Counted from the stretch's first letter, positions 23,674 to 36,197 are shown. The stretch is 64,000 bases of DNA from Cladorhizidae sp. MBARI D1340-BT2 (GCA_028752905.1 JAQNBH010000014.1:21857990-21921989); one strand, 5' to 3'. The notes: generated by a model from the sequence alone, not told the origin. Program-made: numbers and translations.

Positions 23674-23833
23674 ATGGTGGCATTGCGAGCACTACAGCCA
23701 GGTATAGATGCTCTCATCCTTGCCTGTCGGAGCTCCAGTGTTCTCGATCTCGATGTGGATGCCTCTGATACCATGGATGATGTGTCTGATGTGCTTGGCC
23801 ATGTCCACACTGCACGTCTGGCAGTAGTACTTC
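23674..23833 (-). pseudogene. PIKFYVE: PIKfyve exon, first half of Cys-rich homology region
   Basis: Minus-strand exon of 160 bases between TTGTGCAG and CAT/GTGAGT. It reads KYYCQTCSVDMAKHIRHIIH, GIRGIHIEIENT, then YTWL, a TAG at 23692-23694, and CSQCHH. The family shows a cysteine pair, HIRRFVHG.G and an SWC..C pair at these places, so position and spacing agree. This region is unique to PIKfyve/Fab1 and follows the chaperonin-like domain. The single TAG, again derivable from CAG by C-to-T, breaks the frame. Confidence 0.75.
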
Positions 23834-24358
23834 CTGCACAATACGTATTCATACACTTTGAGGGGAGTGTCTACATGTACATTGTGAAAATACAACGGTC
23901 TTTTGCAGCGGAGTTACACTAAAGATATCGCATCAGGGTTTCATCTGGGGTTATTCTTAGTTTGTTGGATTGGGGGGGGGGGGGGATACACATGGAAAAT
24001 GTGTCAATTGTCACATGTTCTCATGCAACTTCGTAGATTTTTTTTTTAAATAGTTTTTTGTGGTAGGGTGCGTGCAAGTAATCGTGGGGAATCTGCATTA
24101 TTGAAATCCCAGCTGCACAGGAAAAAAAGGGATATTTTCACCACACATCATTTCTCTGTCTTGAGACTACGTCAGCAATTCACAGCACCACCACTTAAAA
24201 TTAAAGTGTGCATGTACCGTATATTCTCTAATAGGAACCGCACATGGTTACTATTTACTTCTGTCCAATCTACCCGTCATTACTATAGGAAGGGTGGTTA
24301 CTATTGACTGCAGTTGTTAAGGAGTTCAAGAACCAGTTTGGAGGACCTATAATCGTTT

Positions 24359-24432
24359 GGGTGCTCGTGGCTCAATGGTCGAGTACCCCGCTCAGAAAGC
24401 ACAAATCAAAGGTTCGAGTCTTGCTGGTGCCC
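24359..24432 (+). repeat. tRNA-like sequence, probable SINE head
   Basis: A 74-base block begins GGGTGCT and ends GGTGCCC, which pair as a wobble-rich acceptor stem. TGGCTCAATGGTC fits a pol III A box with a D arm, and GGTTCGAGTCT fits a B box with a T arm. The anticodon stem does not pair well and A-rich sequence follows, so this is a tRNA-derived SINE head or tRNA pseudogene rather than a working tRNA. Confidence 0.5.
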
Positions 24433-25310
24433 CAAAAAATTTCCTGGATTTTCCCCCTGCTGTCTTCAGTTCCGTTTATAAACATATGAGGAATTATTTG
24501 GGCATGTCTTCTTTGCTATTTCTATTTCCCTCCGTCGTTACAATTATTGTGAGGGCACAATTGGAAGGGAGGTCACTATAGACTGAGCTACATGGTTACA
24601 ATTGGTGAGGTTATAACTGGAGGGCAGTTCCTACATTAATGCGGTAGTTACTGGATTCAGTTCTTCAGTTTCCGTAAAAGCTGGTTGCTAAGCTGGCCAT
24701 TATGTAGCATATATATATATAAGTCAACAAGAAAATAGGCACCTACTGTACATGTACTACTGAGCAGCCGCTTAACAGTGACCATGCCCAAGATTGTGGG
24801 CATAACAACCTTGATCTGTTGCCGTGAGTGCTAGAATCAAGAAATGTCTTTCAATCTCCAGGAGTTCGGCAGGGTACACTCTGGACAGTGTATGTAGTCC
24901 GTAGTCTTCACATGTACATGTGAATGTACATGTACATGTATGTATAAAGGAATTTGGCAACAACTGCCCCTACCACTTCCAGGAATCTTCTCACTACTGT
25001 TAGGTTAAGTTTGGCTAGCACTATAGAGCTTGTGCTCCATGCGCTATGCATGAGGAGTGTGCCCTATCCCAGCTTCCGTTTTGGCGAGAGCAGGCGCATG
25101 GGCTTAATAAATATGCATCGAGACCAACAGTGAATACCAGGTACTTAAAATACATACATACATGTAGCTGCTGGCTGGGCAACCAGCCTACACAGTATTT
25201 AGTTTTGGCTTATACATAATAAACGCTGGTTGCTAGAAAGGTGCATATACATGTACATAGCAGTAGTTAGCCAGGGAGGTCCAGGTGTGGTGTGCACAAT
25301 GTTGGGACTC
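24433..25310. other. No gene seen
   Basis: Contains short palindromic words (ACATGTACATGTGAATGTACAT near 24910, partly self-complementary) but no supported gene. On the minus strand near 24890 a short stretch reads YIHCPECTLPNSW, which might be an exon scrap; it was not assigned. Confidence 0.3.
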
Positions 25311-25317
25311 CCGAGCA

Positions 25318-25410
25318 TGTCCAAGGTTCAAAGTTCTTGCCCACCTAATCCAATCCCCAGCCCTACTCAATGATACATGGTGGACAAGAACTTTTAACTT
25401 CGGACATCCA
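25318..25410. repeat. Imperfect hairpin, 28-base arms
   Basis: TGTCCAAGGTTCAAAGTTCT at 25318 is mirrored by AGAACTTTTAACTTCGGACA ending at about 25408, with a loop of about 40 bases. There is no adjacent gene to suggest a regulatory role. Confidence 0.6.
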
Positions 25411-26176
25411 GAGATGAGGCCGGGATTGCCATCGCCAGGCACAGTAGGAAGTCAGCAAGAAAACGTGCACTTGACACTGAGCTGCAGCCTGCCACGCAGA
25501 GATGTCACCAATTTCATAAGGTAAGGATCACTGAGTCTATGTGCTGTGCCACCTAGAAGTATGGTAGGAATTGACTTGCTGCAGAGCAGAGTCTGGTGTG
25601 TGTCGTGCATGAAAATTTGTCGAATAGTGGAAGAAGCACTGACTTTTGAGCAGGAGGAGACATAAGTCACGACGGCTAGCAAATAGAAGTATGTACATAT
25701 ATGTAGGTAAACTCTCAACAAACCCTCAGTTGAGATAATGAATTATAAATGGCTTTCTCACTTGGGAATTTCAAGTGGATAGTCCTTGTAGTAAGTAGTC
25801 AAGCATACAGTAAGTGCTTAATTAACCCTCTCACTGGTGCCTACAGTACATTGTGAATATGATAGCTTTTGTATTTATTTGTTGCCTTGGAAATGGACCA
25901 CAAAACCACAATGAGATTCACTCATTAGAACTTTCTCCTCCTCGTTTTGTTTGGCTGATGAAAATAACAAGCTAGCTAATGTCTCATGGACTTGGGCTGG
26001 GGCCACCTTAGCAATAGGAGGGTTAGTAACAATATAGCAAGGGTCACTGTCGACTTCTCAATTGACTGCTTCATGCATCAAACCTAAAAATATTGCTCAA
26101 CTAAAACTTTTTTCTACTGACTTTCCGTGAACAAGAAAGCTAAAACAGCATTTGCAGTTCTTACAAATTGCATAGC
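25411..26176. other. No gene seen
   Basis: No supported coding or repeat feature. Confidence 0.4.
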
Positions 26177-26178
26177 TA

Positions 26179-28138
26179 CAGTAGAGGTAAAAAAACACAT
26201 GCCGGTTGCGTTTATTTTGAACGCGCGCAGACGCTTACCGTTTCCAACCATTACCAACCAGGGGTGTATTTAGGGGGGGGGCGGGGGGGGCATACGCCCC
26301 CCCTTGTATCATTCTCGCCCCCCCCCCCCCCTTGAAATTAGACACCACCCTTATACATTACATACACCATCATTGTATCATTCTCGCCCCCCCCTTATTT
26401 TTCAATATCTCAAGTTCGCCCCCCCTTGGCAAAATTTCTGTATACAACCCTGCCAACCACCGCTAACAAACAAATATAAAGGGTTCACATTTACGAGCAT
26501 TTTGTGCAGCGACGCCGACTAAAGGTCAGCACGCGCAAAGGTCACCAAAGCGCACAAGATTTGTGCCTCGTGGCAAGTTATTTTTTTTAGCTGCTGGGAC
26601 TCGTCTTTGCTTCGAGCTTTTGAATCATCTTTGTTTTACAGTTCCTGTTCTACCAACATAAGTTGTTGAAAAGATATCCTGAAGCACACGGTGAAAAACA
26701 GCGAGTAGATTCTGTGTACGATTATGAAAACCTCTTTTCAGCTAGTAGTAGGGCTTTCACAGGTTTGCAACTCATAGCTTCTGTACTAGCTAGCATTTGC
26801 AAGCCTTTTTTCTTATTAAGTTCCATAAGAATGGCTTAGCAACACTTAGCTAGCCTTTGTGTGCAAGCCTTCAGCTACATAACATGCTCTCACGTATAAA
26901 AGTGTCAATTGTTAAACTTTATCTCGAGTAATGGACTAACTGGTATTATTGCAGCTTTGAGTTTGTTTAGATGTGGGAGAGGAGATGGTCCTGTTATTTG
27001 AACATGCTGATTGGCAACAAATAAAAAGTTGGTAGGATTTTGGTGATGGCCCCTAGTTTCCTCAAGATCTCCACCAACGTGTCCAGCTGTCTAACCTACA
27101 TTACACCAATTTGTTGACATGTTCTTATTTGGAGATGGATAAAGTGGCTATGCATCCAAAATGAATAATGTTATTGGACTATGTGATTGTTTCTTTCTTA
27201 TCTTTGGCATATATAATAGAATGTTCTTCGTTGGAGTAGAACCAGAGGGAGCTAACCCACTGTGTGCCACTTCTGGAGAACAGGTTGGCTCCGGTAACCC
27301 CACCAGTGCCTCAGCCTTCTCCAGTTGGTCTTTAAGGTTCAATGAAGTTGGCACCCCATTCCTCTCCTGCCTTAGTGCCAGGCCCCCTCCTTTAAGACCT
27401 TTGATTTGAAGGTGGTCCTCAAAAGTGGGACTATTACCTTTTTTTATATATATAATTTTAATTAAGTACTGTTGATTATTAATATAGATTGTTATTAGCG
27501 TTAGTTACTACATAGTCCCACACTGTGTTGTAACATGTGATGGCCTTAACAGGCTCAGCAATGTCAAGATTAAATCATTCTATACTCATCTGGACAGGAG
27601 GGCTAGGATTAGTTCCAGAAACTTCATTCTTCCCACCCGAAGTAGTGCAAGTCCCCTGAGCATCGGTCTCAGCGAGAGCACAGCAGTTGCAGTCAGCATC
27701 TGTCTTCTACCTGAAGTACATTCGTTCTATCTGCATTTATAGCAATAAAGGTGTGGAGACTTACGCTTGACTGTCAAAGGGTGCTTCAGGTAGGAGACTG
27801 ATTTAGACTGCACTGCTTCTTGATAGGTGACGCTCAACTGAAGTACGGAACAGGAGGCTTAGGCTAGACTGTAATACTTCAAGTGGGAAGAGTGAAGGCT
27901 CTGGAATGAAGAGACTTGAGAGCGCTCACTCGCAACTGAGGCTTATAGCGCACCTATATATAATTGCGAAGTGCTTGCACTTCAGCACCGCTAAGCGGCT
28001 GGTTTATCCCGTTGCTACCGTTGGTTTCCGTTGGGACTGCTAGCGTTTAGGTTGTGTGTTTATTTGCATTAACGGTTGGTGTTTTTTAACGTTGAATACA
28101 ATGCAACCGGCATGTTTTTTTTGTAACAATAGCTGCTG
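26179..28138. mobile_element. TA-target transposon D, copy 2
   Basis: Left end CAGTAGAGGTAAAAAAACAC followed by ATGCCGGTTGCG, preceded by TA at 26177-26178. The right end has GCAACCGGCATG then a T run and ends in GCTGCTG before TA at 28139-28140. It is an inverted homologue of 20112-22026 (for example 27290-27420 matches the complement of 20990-21130). An extra C-run/G-run block around 26270-26450 is inserted near the left end. It directly abuts element B on its right, whose own outer end is missing. Confidence 0.8.
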
Positions 28139-28140
28139 TA

Positions 28141-31100
28141 ACGTCACTATCAATGCCTTCTTCATGCACGAATCGCACGAATCATTATTTAATCATCCGA
28201 AACATACAGTCAACATTTACCGTATCCTACACCACGTTTTCGATAGACCGCGTAAAGTCAGACCGCATACAGATGATCACTGTTGGATTTTATCATCCAT
28301 GTAGCTTCTACTTTTGATTTGTCCTGGGAATGGTTTATAGAAGAACTCGCTGCTACCTTCACTCCAAGCAGTAAGTGTAATACTATAGGTAGAACACCAA
28401 TAGCTTGTACCTCTAGTGCCTATAAACAGTAGTGACCCAGCCTTTACTTCAGTGTTGTAGTTTTTAGTGTTATTTGTGTTATTTAGTCAAGTTCTTGCTG
28501 GAAAAAAAAAAGGGGAAAAAACTAAAATCTAGCACAGTGGACCCAATAATGATACTTAGACAGTTTGGTCTTCTGGCAGAAAGAAAATTCTGTGTCGGCT
28601 GTACCAAGCAGCAATGTTTTAGGGTGCTCCTCAGTGGGAGCCGACTGTGAGGTCAAAGCAGGGAGGCTGATATACAAAGGCAAGAAATTCAAATTCAGGT
28701 GTGATATATTATTTTGAAATGTTGTTACCAGGCAGTCATGGATGAGCTGGAGGAAGAATTCAAGCCTGTCATGGAAGACGAGGGCAATATAGTTCTTTGC
28801 TCTCTAGCAAATGTAGTGGTGGGTTCAGGACTGGACTTGTTCGATAACTAGATACTGATATAGTTGTTTGGAAATTATCGTGATAATAATTTTAAAAAAT
28901 TAAAAAACACCTCCGTACCACCCAAACACCACAAAAGTTTTGCCAACTTGAACAACTTCAAGAAGCATTGCTTGGCAAGTGATTTCCCAAATAAACCTGC
29001 CCTGTAGCCAAACCCTCCAGGTGTCTAATCTACTTCTGACAACATCTACAGTTATCAAAATTATGTTATGCTGTCCACTAATTCAGCTTTGGTCTTGGGC
29101 TTCACTTCTCTCAACTCGTGCCACAGGTTTTCAAGGGGGTTGGCATCTGGAAACTCGGGAGGCATCCTCCATCAATTTATATTGTTCAATTCAAACGACC
29201 CCTTAGCCAGCCAGCCCGGGTGTATGTTTGGGGTCAGTGTCCTGCATGAAGCACTGATGGGGGCAAACATCCTTCACGGAGGGTAAAAGGGTCTGGTGAA
29301 CAAAAAGTGAGGCTCTCATAATACCATCAAAGATTTATTCCAGCCCACACATGCACCTTCACCAAACGTTTCATGCTATAATCCAATAAACAGACGTTTA
29401 GAACACCCGAGTATACCATAAATCTACACCTTATTACGCAACCATAATACAACATGTAAAATATCTTGGCTTGTTCTTTCGTGCCTGCCTTATCTTTCGG
29501 CAACAAAAACGCCTATGTGTTTCCAATTGAACTGTGCACTCGTCCATTTAAAAATAAAAAAATTCATTGGCTGCCTCTTCAAGGTTCTGCCTGTCTCACT
29601 CCAATCTCTTAACCGTCTCATCGCCGTATCCGCCATATGGCGGAGTTGTAATTGACCGCGACAAAAACAAATATATAAAATCGTTAGTTTTAGCTACGCA
29701 TGTGCTAAATATACCTGGGCATTTCCCTTGCTTAGCTAGAGCTGGAATTAAAATAGCTGAGGTATAGTGCCTAGGTAACCATGGTATTCGTGACGTCAAA
29801 CTCAGCTGATCGATTAAAAAATGGCTTCTAGACTAAATGTGGACGATGTTTTGGCAATGCTGGATGACGACGAATTCGGTCTGTCTGAGGTTGAAAGCAG
29901 TGATGAGGAAGGAGAAGGGATATTTGCCTACCACGGAGAACAGACTAGAGATCCTGAAGAGCTAGCAACTCTGAATGACATCGTAGATTCAGAACCTGTT
30001 TTTTTGCCAGCCAGTCCAGAGATACATGTAGTAGCGCTGATTTGCGTAGGGATCCAGGTCTTGAGACTGACGATGGTGAAGAACAGGAACAAGCTGTCCC
30101 AGGAAAATAAATAGCCATACATGTAAGATCATTTAGCATTACTGGGTTTTTTCTGACTTGTATAAAAAATAGCGCTTACCTGGGTACTTCGCGGGTACTA
30201 GCTATCCATCTATATAGCTATAATAATATAAAGCTAGTAGGTAGTTAGTTAGCTATGGTTTCTAATTATCTGCCCTAGTAAAATATGACACTGTCATTTT
30301 ATTATATTTACATCATGATGTAATCTCCAGTTATCTGTCCATATTCTGCCTAAAAATACAATCAAAACAAACAATCAAATGTTATAATGATATTCATCGT
30401 ATGTGGCCAGTTGCTAGGCAACCCTCAGTTGACCACAATGTTTGTCAACACCAATGCTATAACATCAACCATGGTTGCCAGGGACATTTGTGCACTCCTG
30501 ATTGAATATAAAATATTATGTAAAATAACGTCACTATTTTTTAAAAGTGCTGTGTAAATCCAGCGGTGGAAGGGTTAACCTGGATAAATGATACCGCATT
30601 GTACATGAGGCACTATACCAATTCACCAGTGATACCTTGCCCTAGTCTTAAGGCAAAACATCTACAAAGTACCTATATATCTAATGGCTTATCCCAATCG
30701 GTACATTGGCTCTAGCCAAAATGCCATCAAGATCCAGACCAGATTATCATTAGCCACTAGCAACCAACTTAGCTTCAGTGTGACACAGAAAGTTTCTACG
30801 CTAGATATTAACTTTCACGTAGCTCAATCCCAAAACTATGTTCAACACAAACCTTGTTGGCTTCTCTTAACAGTTGGCAGTACGCACTGCCTTGAAAATC
30901 CACACAAGCAATGTCCTGCTCCCTTTGCTGTGAAGAAAAATGTGCATTTGGCACGCTGTCTTCTCGTCATCTTCCTCCATCTTTTCCTGCACGACTTTCG
31001 GGACAGCAGCTGTAACTTACAAAGATCTCCCGCGCCGTGGCTGTCAGGCGATACCAGTCTTGCGGTGCTTGACAAAACTGTGGATGCTTTTCCTTGTTGC

Positions 31101-31413
31101 TGCCATTCCCTCCTTCAAAATACAGACGATAGCTGCAGCCTTGAATCTTCTAGATTCCAAATCCCTGTTTCTTATACTAGAATAAGGCATTTTGATTCCG
31201 ATAAGTTGAAAACCGCTACAGCAACGACCATTAGCCTTTCTCCCACCTTCATCGATCACTAGACATGCGCAAGTGAAATTCAATGTTACAACGGTTAACT
31301 ATTATTCCGTTCATGCTTTTGCCGAACGTTTGGCGAACAGTACAGCAATGCTGTGACTCAAACGTACCACAAACATCCAATGCAAACAGTTCTTTGGGGG
31401 CTTGTATATACTG
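28141..31413 (-). mobile_element. Tc1/BEN transposon, decayed copy B
   Basis: Same architecture as the intact element at 41823-46450 but reversed. Transposase pieces lie on the minus strand. The N-terminal helix-turn-helix near 31080-31260 contains SRRFKAAAIVCILKE. The second exon lies near 29490-29605. The catalytic end near 29030-29260 contains QDTDPKHT and PDANPLENLWHEL. Plus-strand remnants of the BEN gene's exons 1-3 lie at about 28345, 28560 and 28740 (MDELEEEFKPVMEDEG). The right end starts CAGTATATAC as complement (31413). The BEN exons 4-8 are deleted, and a piggyBac-type element (29613-30574) is inserted at the border of transposase exon 2. Confidence 0.8.
29613..30574 (+). mobile_element. 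piggyBac-type non-autonomous element, copy 1
   Basis: Flanked by TTAA on both sides (29609-29612 and 30575-30578). The right end as complement reads CCCTTCCACCGCTGGATT and the left CCGTCTCATCGCCGTATC, followed by the palindrome CCGCCATATGGCGG. Removing the element and one TTAA restores collinearity with the homologous intron/exon border in the intact transposon at 42940-42970. A 97-codon frame (29821-30114) starts with ATG and has an acidic stretch (SEVESSDEEGEGIFAYHGEQ), as at the N-terminus of piggyBac transposases. The catalytic core is absent. Confidence 0.8.
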
Positions 31414-31540
31414 CATGTGTGGTGTGTCACAGTTATCGCTATTTCATAAACCACCATACAGATAACATAGCAGGATTCTTTGAGGGGATTAATGGTCACA
31501 GTTTACATGCCTAGAATCCAATCCTCGAATATCAAACTCT

Positions 31541-31790
31541 TTAAAAATATTTCCCTCTATATAGTATGTACATAACAAAAATATTTCCCTCTACACGTAT
31601 ATAGAGTACCAAACCTACAAAAATATTTCTCTCTATATCCGGTACGAAACCAATTAACATCAAACTCCTAAAAATATTGCCCTCTATATATAGTACAAAA
31701 CACGAAACCAAAAAAAAAATATTGCCCTCTGTATATAGTACGAAACCTATCAACTCAAAAATATCTCCCTCTATATTGTACAGTACAAAA
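31541..31790. repeat. Degenerate minisatellite, AAAATATTTCCCTCTATATA-type
   Basis: AAAAATATTTCCCTCTATAT plus AGTACGAAACC recurs six to seven times with variable spacing (about 35-55 bp). On the minus strand the units read as YIEGNIF-like words, which is a by-product. Confidence 0.8.
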
Positions 31791-32129
31791 CTTATTGATC
31801 CACCACAAGTATGACAAATGAGAGAGAGATGAAATAGGCATGAGGAACTTTTTGCTAGCACTTTAATTCAGATTAAATTCTGGGTCATCTGAGCATGCTC
31901 AGTCAATAGGTCATACAAACATCAAGGTTACCATGGGATGCATAGTCCTACCTGAAGCAGTAGCGTTATAGAAAGTCTCCAATTGCTATGTCATTATGTC
32001 CATAGTAGAACATCGGAATAATACTAGAGTAACATTGAATAGGGCAGGGCATTAATTAAAGTATGGGGTGTGGTCCACGTGATGGGTGTGGCACAGAGAT
32101 GATTACACTCAATCTTACACCATTCTGGT

Positions 32130-32445
32130 GTGAAAAATGTCCCCAAAGACTATTATTGTCAACCATGCACTTAACCTGCTTCAACCCAGTGTGGTGTTGG
32201 TCCAGTGTGTGTCCCCATAGAACTATTGTCAACCTGCCTCAACCCAGTGTGGTGTTGGTCCAGTCTGTGTCCCCATAGAACTATTGTCAACCTATTTCAA
32301 CCTGCCTCAACTCAGTATGATGTTGATCCAGTGTGTGTCCCCATATAGCTATTGTCAACCTGCCTCCACCCAGTGTGGTGTTGGTCCAGTGTGTGTCCCC
32401 ATAAAGCCAATGTCCACCCACTTCAACCTGCCTCAACCCAGTGTG
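32130..32445. repeat. Minisatellite of about 60 bp units
   Basis: CAACCTGCCTCAACCCAGTG, TGGTGTTGGTCCAGTGTGTG and TCCCCATAGAACTATTGT follow one another four to five times. Confidence 0.85.
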
Positions 32446-32496
32446 ATGCTGGTACAATATGCATGCCTATTGTGAACTGAAGTGGGTGTGTCTTAC

Positions 32497-32600
32497 CAAG
32501 GAGGCAGACATGGCCGCTGGTGCTTCTGCCCGTCATGGCAAGTATTGCTAAACAGAATGGATATGCCTTGATGCTTGATGGGGTCCAGGCAGTCAGTGTG
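32497..32600 (-). CDS. PIKFYVE: PIKfyve exon upstream of the Cys-rich region
   Basis: A 104-base minus-strand exon between a GTTTCCAG acceptor and a GTAAGA donor. It reads DCLDPIKHQGISILFSNTC, then HDGQKHQRPCLPP, and ends inside a tryptophan codon. The family has an HQ.I..LFS ... C..PW segment directly before the cysteine-rich region, so both identity and split-codon phase fit. No stop or shift is present here. The next exon, expected to start with a V..M.FYG.ND motif, was not located. Confidence 0.7.
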
Positions 32601-33044
32601 CTGGAAACAAACATGGGAATGGAATGTAGAATACATTTATGATCCCAACACAAAATATACACGCCAACAAAATATGAATTTAAAAACCAGGATATTTGGC
32701 ATGTGTCGTAGTTGTTTTGTTTGTTAATAAAACCAGGATATTTGGCATGCATCGTAGTTGTTTCGTTTGTTAATAAATTGGTAAAGCTGGACCTTCATGT
32801 AAATGAGGGTTGGTTAAGTCTTCTTTTGAAGAATCTTTATTTCTTCTTGTTGACAGGCCAACAAATATAGTTCAGTATAAATCACGGAATTCATGCTGCA
32901 TTACAATCATGTGCATTTAGACCAAAACCACTTCATGAATATAATTAGTGTGACTTTAATTTAATCATGCCGATTTGCAACAGTGGTTGTAATTAACGCA
33001 CATGCTGCGAGCCCTGATAACAGATCTGAGTGTTATGATTACCC

Positions 33045-33195
33045 TAGTCTCTGCCTCATCGTCGGTAGGTGGTACACGAGCACTATTGTCTGGATTGGTG
33101 ATTGCCTCGGCCATATTAGTCTTCACAAACCCGTTCTTGCAGATCTCAAGGCGGCCCCTGCTGACGGGCTGACTGTTCTGATGGGTGATCAATGT
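33045..33195 (-). CDS. Possible PIKfyve linker exon
   Basis: Minus-strand open block reading SQPVSRGRLEICKNGFVKTN and AEAITNPDNSARVPPTDDEA before a GGTAATC donor-like site. It lies just upstream of the exon at 32.6 kb, in the right orientation for the variable linker of PIKfyve. There is no motif to confirm it; the acceptor is uncertain. Confidence 0.3.
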
Positions 33196-33765
33196 CTTCA
33201 TCATGTACAATCACATGATTTCATCACCCCAAGTAAAGCTTTGTTTGTCGATGATTTTTACCTAGCTATATATCACTTGCCTTAGTCATATTAATTAAGT
33301 TGGTCTGCATATGGGATAGGTAGATGTGCAGTATACCCTACCTTAGTGTTCGTCCTTGCTTCCTCCATGGAATGACAGTAACTTCATGAAAAACATTACA
33401 GCATATCACATGAGGAGAGACTTCCTTTTCCTACAAGATTCGAAAAGTACTCTCTTGTAGATCACAACCTCACTTGTGAAGTGCCTCCTTGCTGAGTCTC
33501 TTCCAGGCATTGAAGTTTACTTTCTAATCTTCGCATGAGCCTCCTCAGAATGCACAAGTGGCCTTGCGCTTGCAGCTGGATTATGGAAACTTTCATTGGA
33601 GTAGGTCAATCACACATTTGCTGGCCGCAGCTATAGATTTTTCCGACATCTCAGTCTCCTCTGCAGATTGGTAGAGATCTAGTCTTTGTGAAATACTGAA
33701 GCATGCTCATGTTAAAGCTCTTTAGCTGCCGCAGGTCATGGAATCTACCAGTAGGAACACTGAAG
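33196..33765. other. No gene seen
   Basis: Unique-looking sequence before the 57-bp array. Only degenerate precursors of the array unit (CACTGAAGGATGCTCATG) appear near its end. Confidence 0.4.
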
Positions 33766-33769
33766 GATG

Positions 33770-35790
33770 CTCATGTTGAAGCCCTTTAACTGCGACAGGT
33801 CTTGCCAGTAGGAGGAACACTGAGCATGCTCATCTTTAGCTGCCGCAGGTTTTGCTATCTACCAGTAGGAAGAACACTGAGCATGCTCATCTTTAACTGC
33901 TGCAGGTCTTGCTATCTACCAGTAGGAGGAACACTGAGCATGCTCATCTTTAGGTCTTGCTATCTACCAGTAGGAGGAACACTGAGCATGCTCATCTTTA
34001 GCTGCCGCAGGTCTTGTTATCTAACAGTAGGAGGAACACTGAGCATGCTCATCTTTAGCTGCTGCAGGTCTTGCCAGTAGGAGGAACACTGAGCATGCTC
34101 ATCTTTAGCTGCCGCAGGTCTTGCTATCTACCAGTAGGAGGAACACTGAGCATGCTCATCTTTAGCTGCCACAGGTCTTGCTATCTACAAGTAGGAGGAA
34201 CACTGAGCATGCTCGTCTTTAGCTGCCGCAGGTCTTGCTATCTACCAGTAGGAGGAACACTGAGCATGCTCATCTTTAGCTGCCACAGGTCTTGCTATCT
34301 ACCAGTAGGAGGAACACTGAGCATGCTCATCTTTAGCTGCTGCAGGTCTTGCCAGTAGGAGGAACACTGAGCATGCTCATCTTTAGCTGCCGCAGGTCTT
34401 GCTATCTACGAGTAGGAGGAACACCGAGCATGCTCATCTTTAGCTGCCGCAGGTCTTGCTATCTACCAGTAGGAGGAACACTGAGCATGCTCATCTTTAT
34501 CTGCCGCAGGTCTTGCTATCTACCAGTAGGAGGAACACTGAGCATGCTCATCTTTAGCTGCTGCAGGTCTTGCCAGTAGGAGGAACACTGAGCATGCTCA
34601 TCTTTAGGTCTTGCTATCTACCAGTAGGAGGAACACTGAGCATGCTCATCTTTAGCTGCTGCAGGTCTTGCTATCTGCCAGTAGGAGGAACACTGAGCAT
34701 GCTCATCTTTAGCTGCTGCAGGTCTTGCCAGTAGGAGGAACACTGAGCATGCTCATCTTTAGCTGCCGCAGGTCTTGCTATCTACCAGTAGGAGGAACAC
34801 TGAGCATGCTCATCTTTAGCTGCCACAGGTCTTGCTATCTACCAGTAGGAGGAACACTGAGCATGCTCGTCTTTAGCTGCCGCAGGTATTGCTATCTACC
34901 AGTAGGAGGAACACTGAGCATGCTCATCTTTAGCTGCCACAGGTCTTGCTATCTACCAGTAGGAGGAACACTGAGCATGCTCATCTTTAGGTGCCGCAGG
35001 TCTTGCTATCTACCAGTAGGAGGAACACTGAGCATGCTCATCTTTAGCTGCCACAGGTCTTGCTATCTACCAGTAGGAGGAACACTGAGCATGCTCATCT
35101 TTAGCTGCCGCAGGTCTTGCTATCTACCAGTAGGAGGAACACTGAGCATGCTCATCTTTAACTGCTGCAGGTCTTGCCAGTAGGAGGAACACTGAGCATG
35201 CTCATCTTTAGCTGCCGCAGGTCTTGCTATCTACGAGTAGGAGGAACACTGAGCATGCTCATCTTTAGCTGCCGCAGGTCTTGCTATCTACCAGTAGGAG
35301 GAACACTGAGCATGCTCATCTTTATCTGCCGCAGGTCTTGCTATCTACCAGTAGGAGGAACACTGAGCATGCTCATCTTTAGCTGCTGCAGGTCTTGCCA
35401 GTAGGAGGAACACTGAGCATGCTCATCTTTAGCTGCTGCAGGTCTTGCTATCTACCAGTAGGAGGAACACTGAGCATGCTCATATTTAGCTGCCGCAGGT
35501 CTTGCTATCTACCAGTAGGAGGAACACTGAGCATGCTCATCTTTAGCTGCTGCAGGTCTTGCTATCTACCAGTAGGAGGAACACTGAGCATGCTCATATT
35601 TAGCTGCCGCAGGTCTTGCTATCTACCAGTAGGAGGAACACTGATCATGCTCATCTTTAGCTGCTGCAGGTCTTGCTATCTACCAGTAGGAGGAACACTG
35701 AGCATGCTCATCTTTAGCTGCCGCAGGTCTTGCTATCTACCAGTAGGAGGAACACTGACATTGCTCATCTTTAGCTGCCGCCTGTTCTTC
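33770..35790. repeat. 2-kb array of a 57-bp unit with 50-bp variants
   Basis: About 37 units carry CCAGTAGGAGGAACACTGAG, CATGCTCATCTTTAGCTG and CCGCAGGTCTTGCTATCTA. Each has the perfect palindrome GAGCATGCTC. Variants lacking TATCTAC (7 bases) recur at intervals (about 34072, 34350, 34570, 34726, 35175, 35396), which suggests higher-order units. The 57-base unit is a multiple of three and so leaves a 19-residue repeat open, but the 7-base deletions put stops at each variant; I do not regard it as coding. It lies in a PIKfyve intron. Confidence 0.95.
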
Positions 35791-36197
35791 TCACTGTACT
35801 GTAATCACATCATGGAACATCACGTGTGATTTAATCCTTGCTCGCGTAGCTGGTTCACATGAATTCACATGAGTTAGATGCAGGCATGAGTTCCAAGATT
35901 TACTGTCGTTTGCCTGGCATGTCAATGGCCAACTCTTGGAGAGTGCAGTGCAGCTGTATGCACTGGGGTCCAATGGGTCACTCCATATTTATGTAGCTGT
36001 TCATATATTCCTAGTTGTCTAGGTATATATACATGCAGTCTTCATGTATTCCTAGTTGTCTAGGTATATATACATGCAGTCTTCATATATTCCTAGTTGT
36101 CTAGGTGTATATATACATGTGGTCTTCATATATTCCTAGTTGTCTAGGTATATATACATGCAGTCTTCATATATTCCTAGTTGTCTAGGTATATATG

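Noticed and set aside
23692..23694. Reassigned TAG codon (alternative genetic code)
   Set aside because: Other intact frames here use standard stops and contain no in-frame TAG; decay or sequence error is simpler.
32983..33285. 100-codon plus-strand frame near 33 kb
   Set aside because: The antisense frame has better exon character and lies in line with PIKfyve; the plus frame matches nothing known to me.
33770..35790. CRISPR-like array
   Set aside because: Units are contiguous without unique spacers, in a eukaryotic context.
33802..35829. Long plus-strand frames with a 19-residue repeat (LPVGGTLSMLIFSCRRSCY)
   Set aside because: Made by a 57-bp minisatellite; 7-base deletion variants put stops at regular places, and the composition is that of the DNA repeat.
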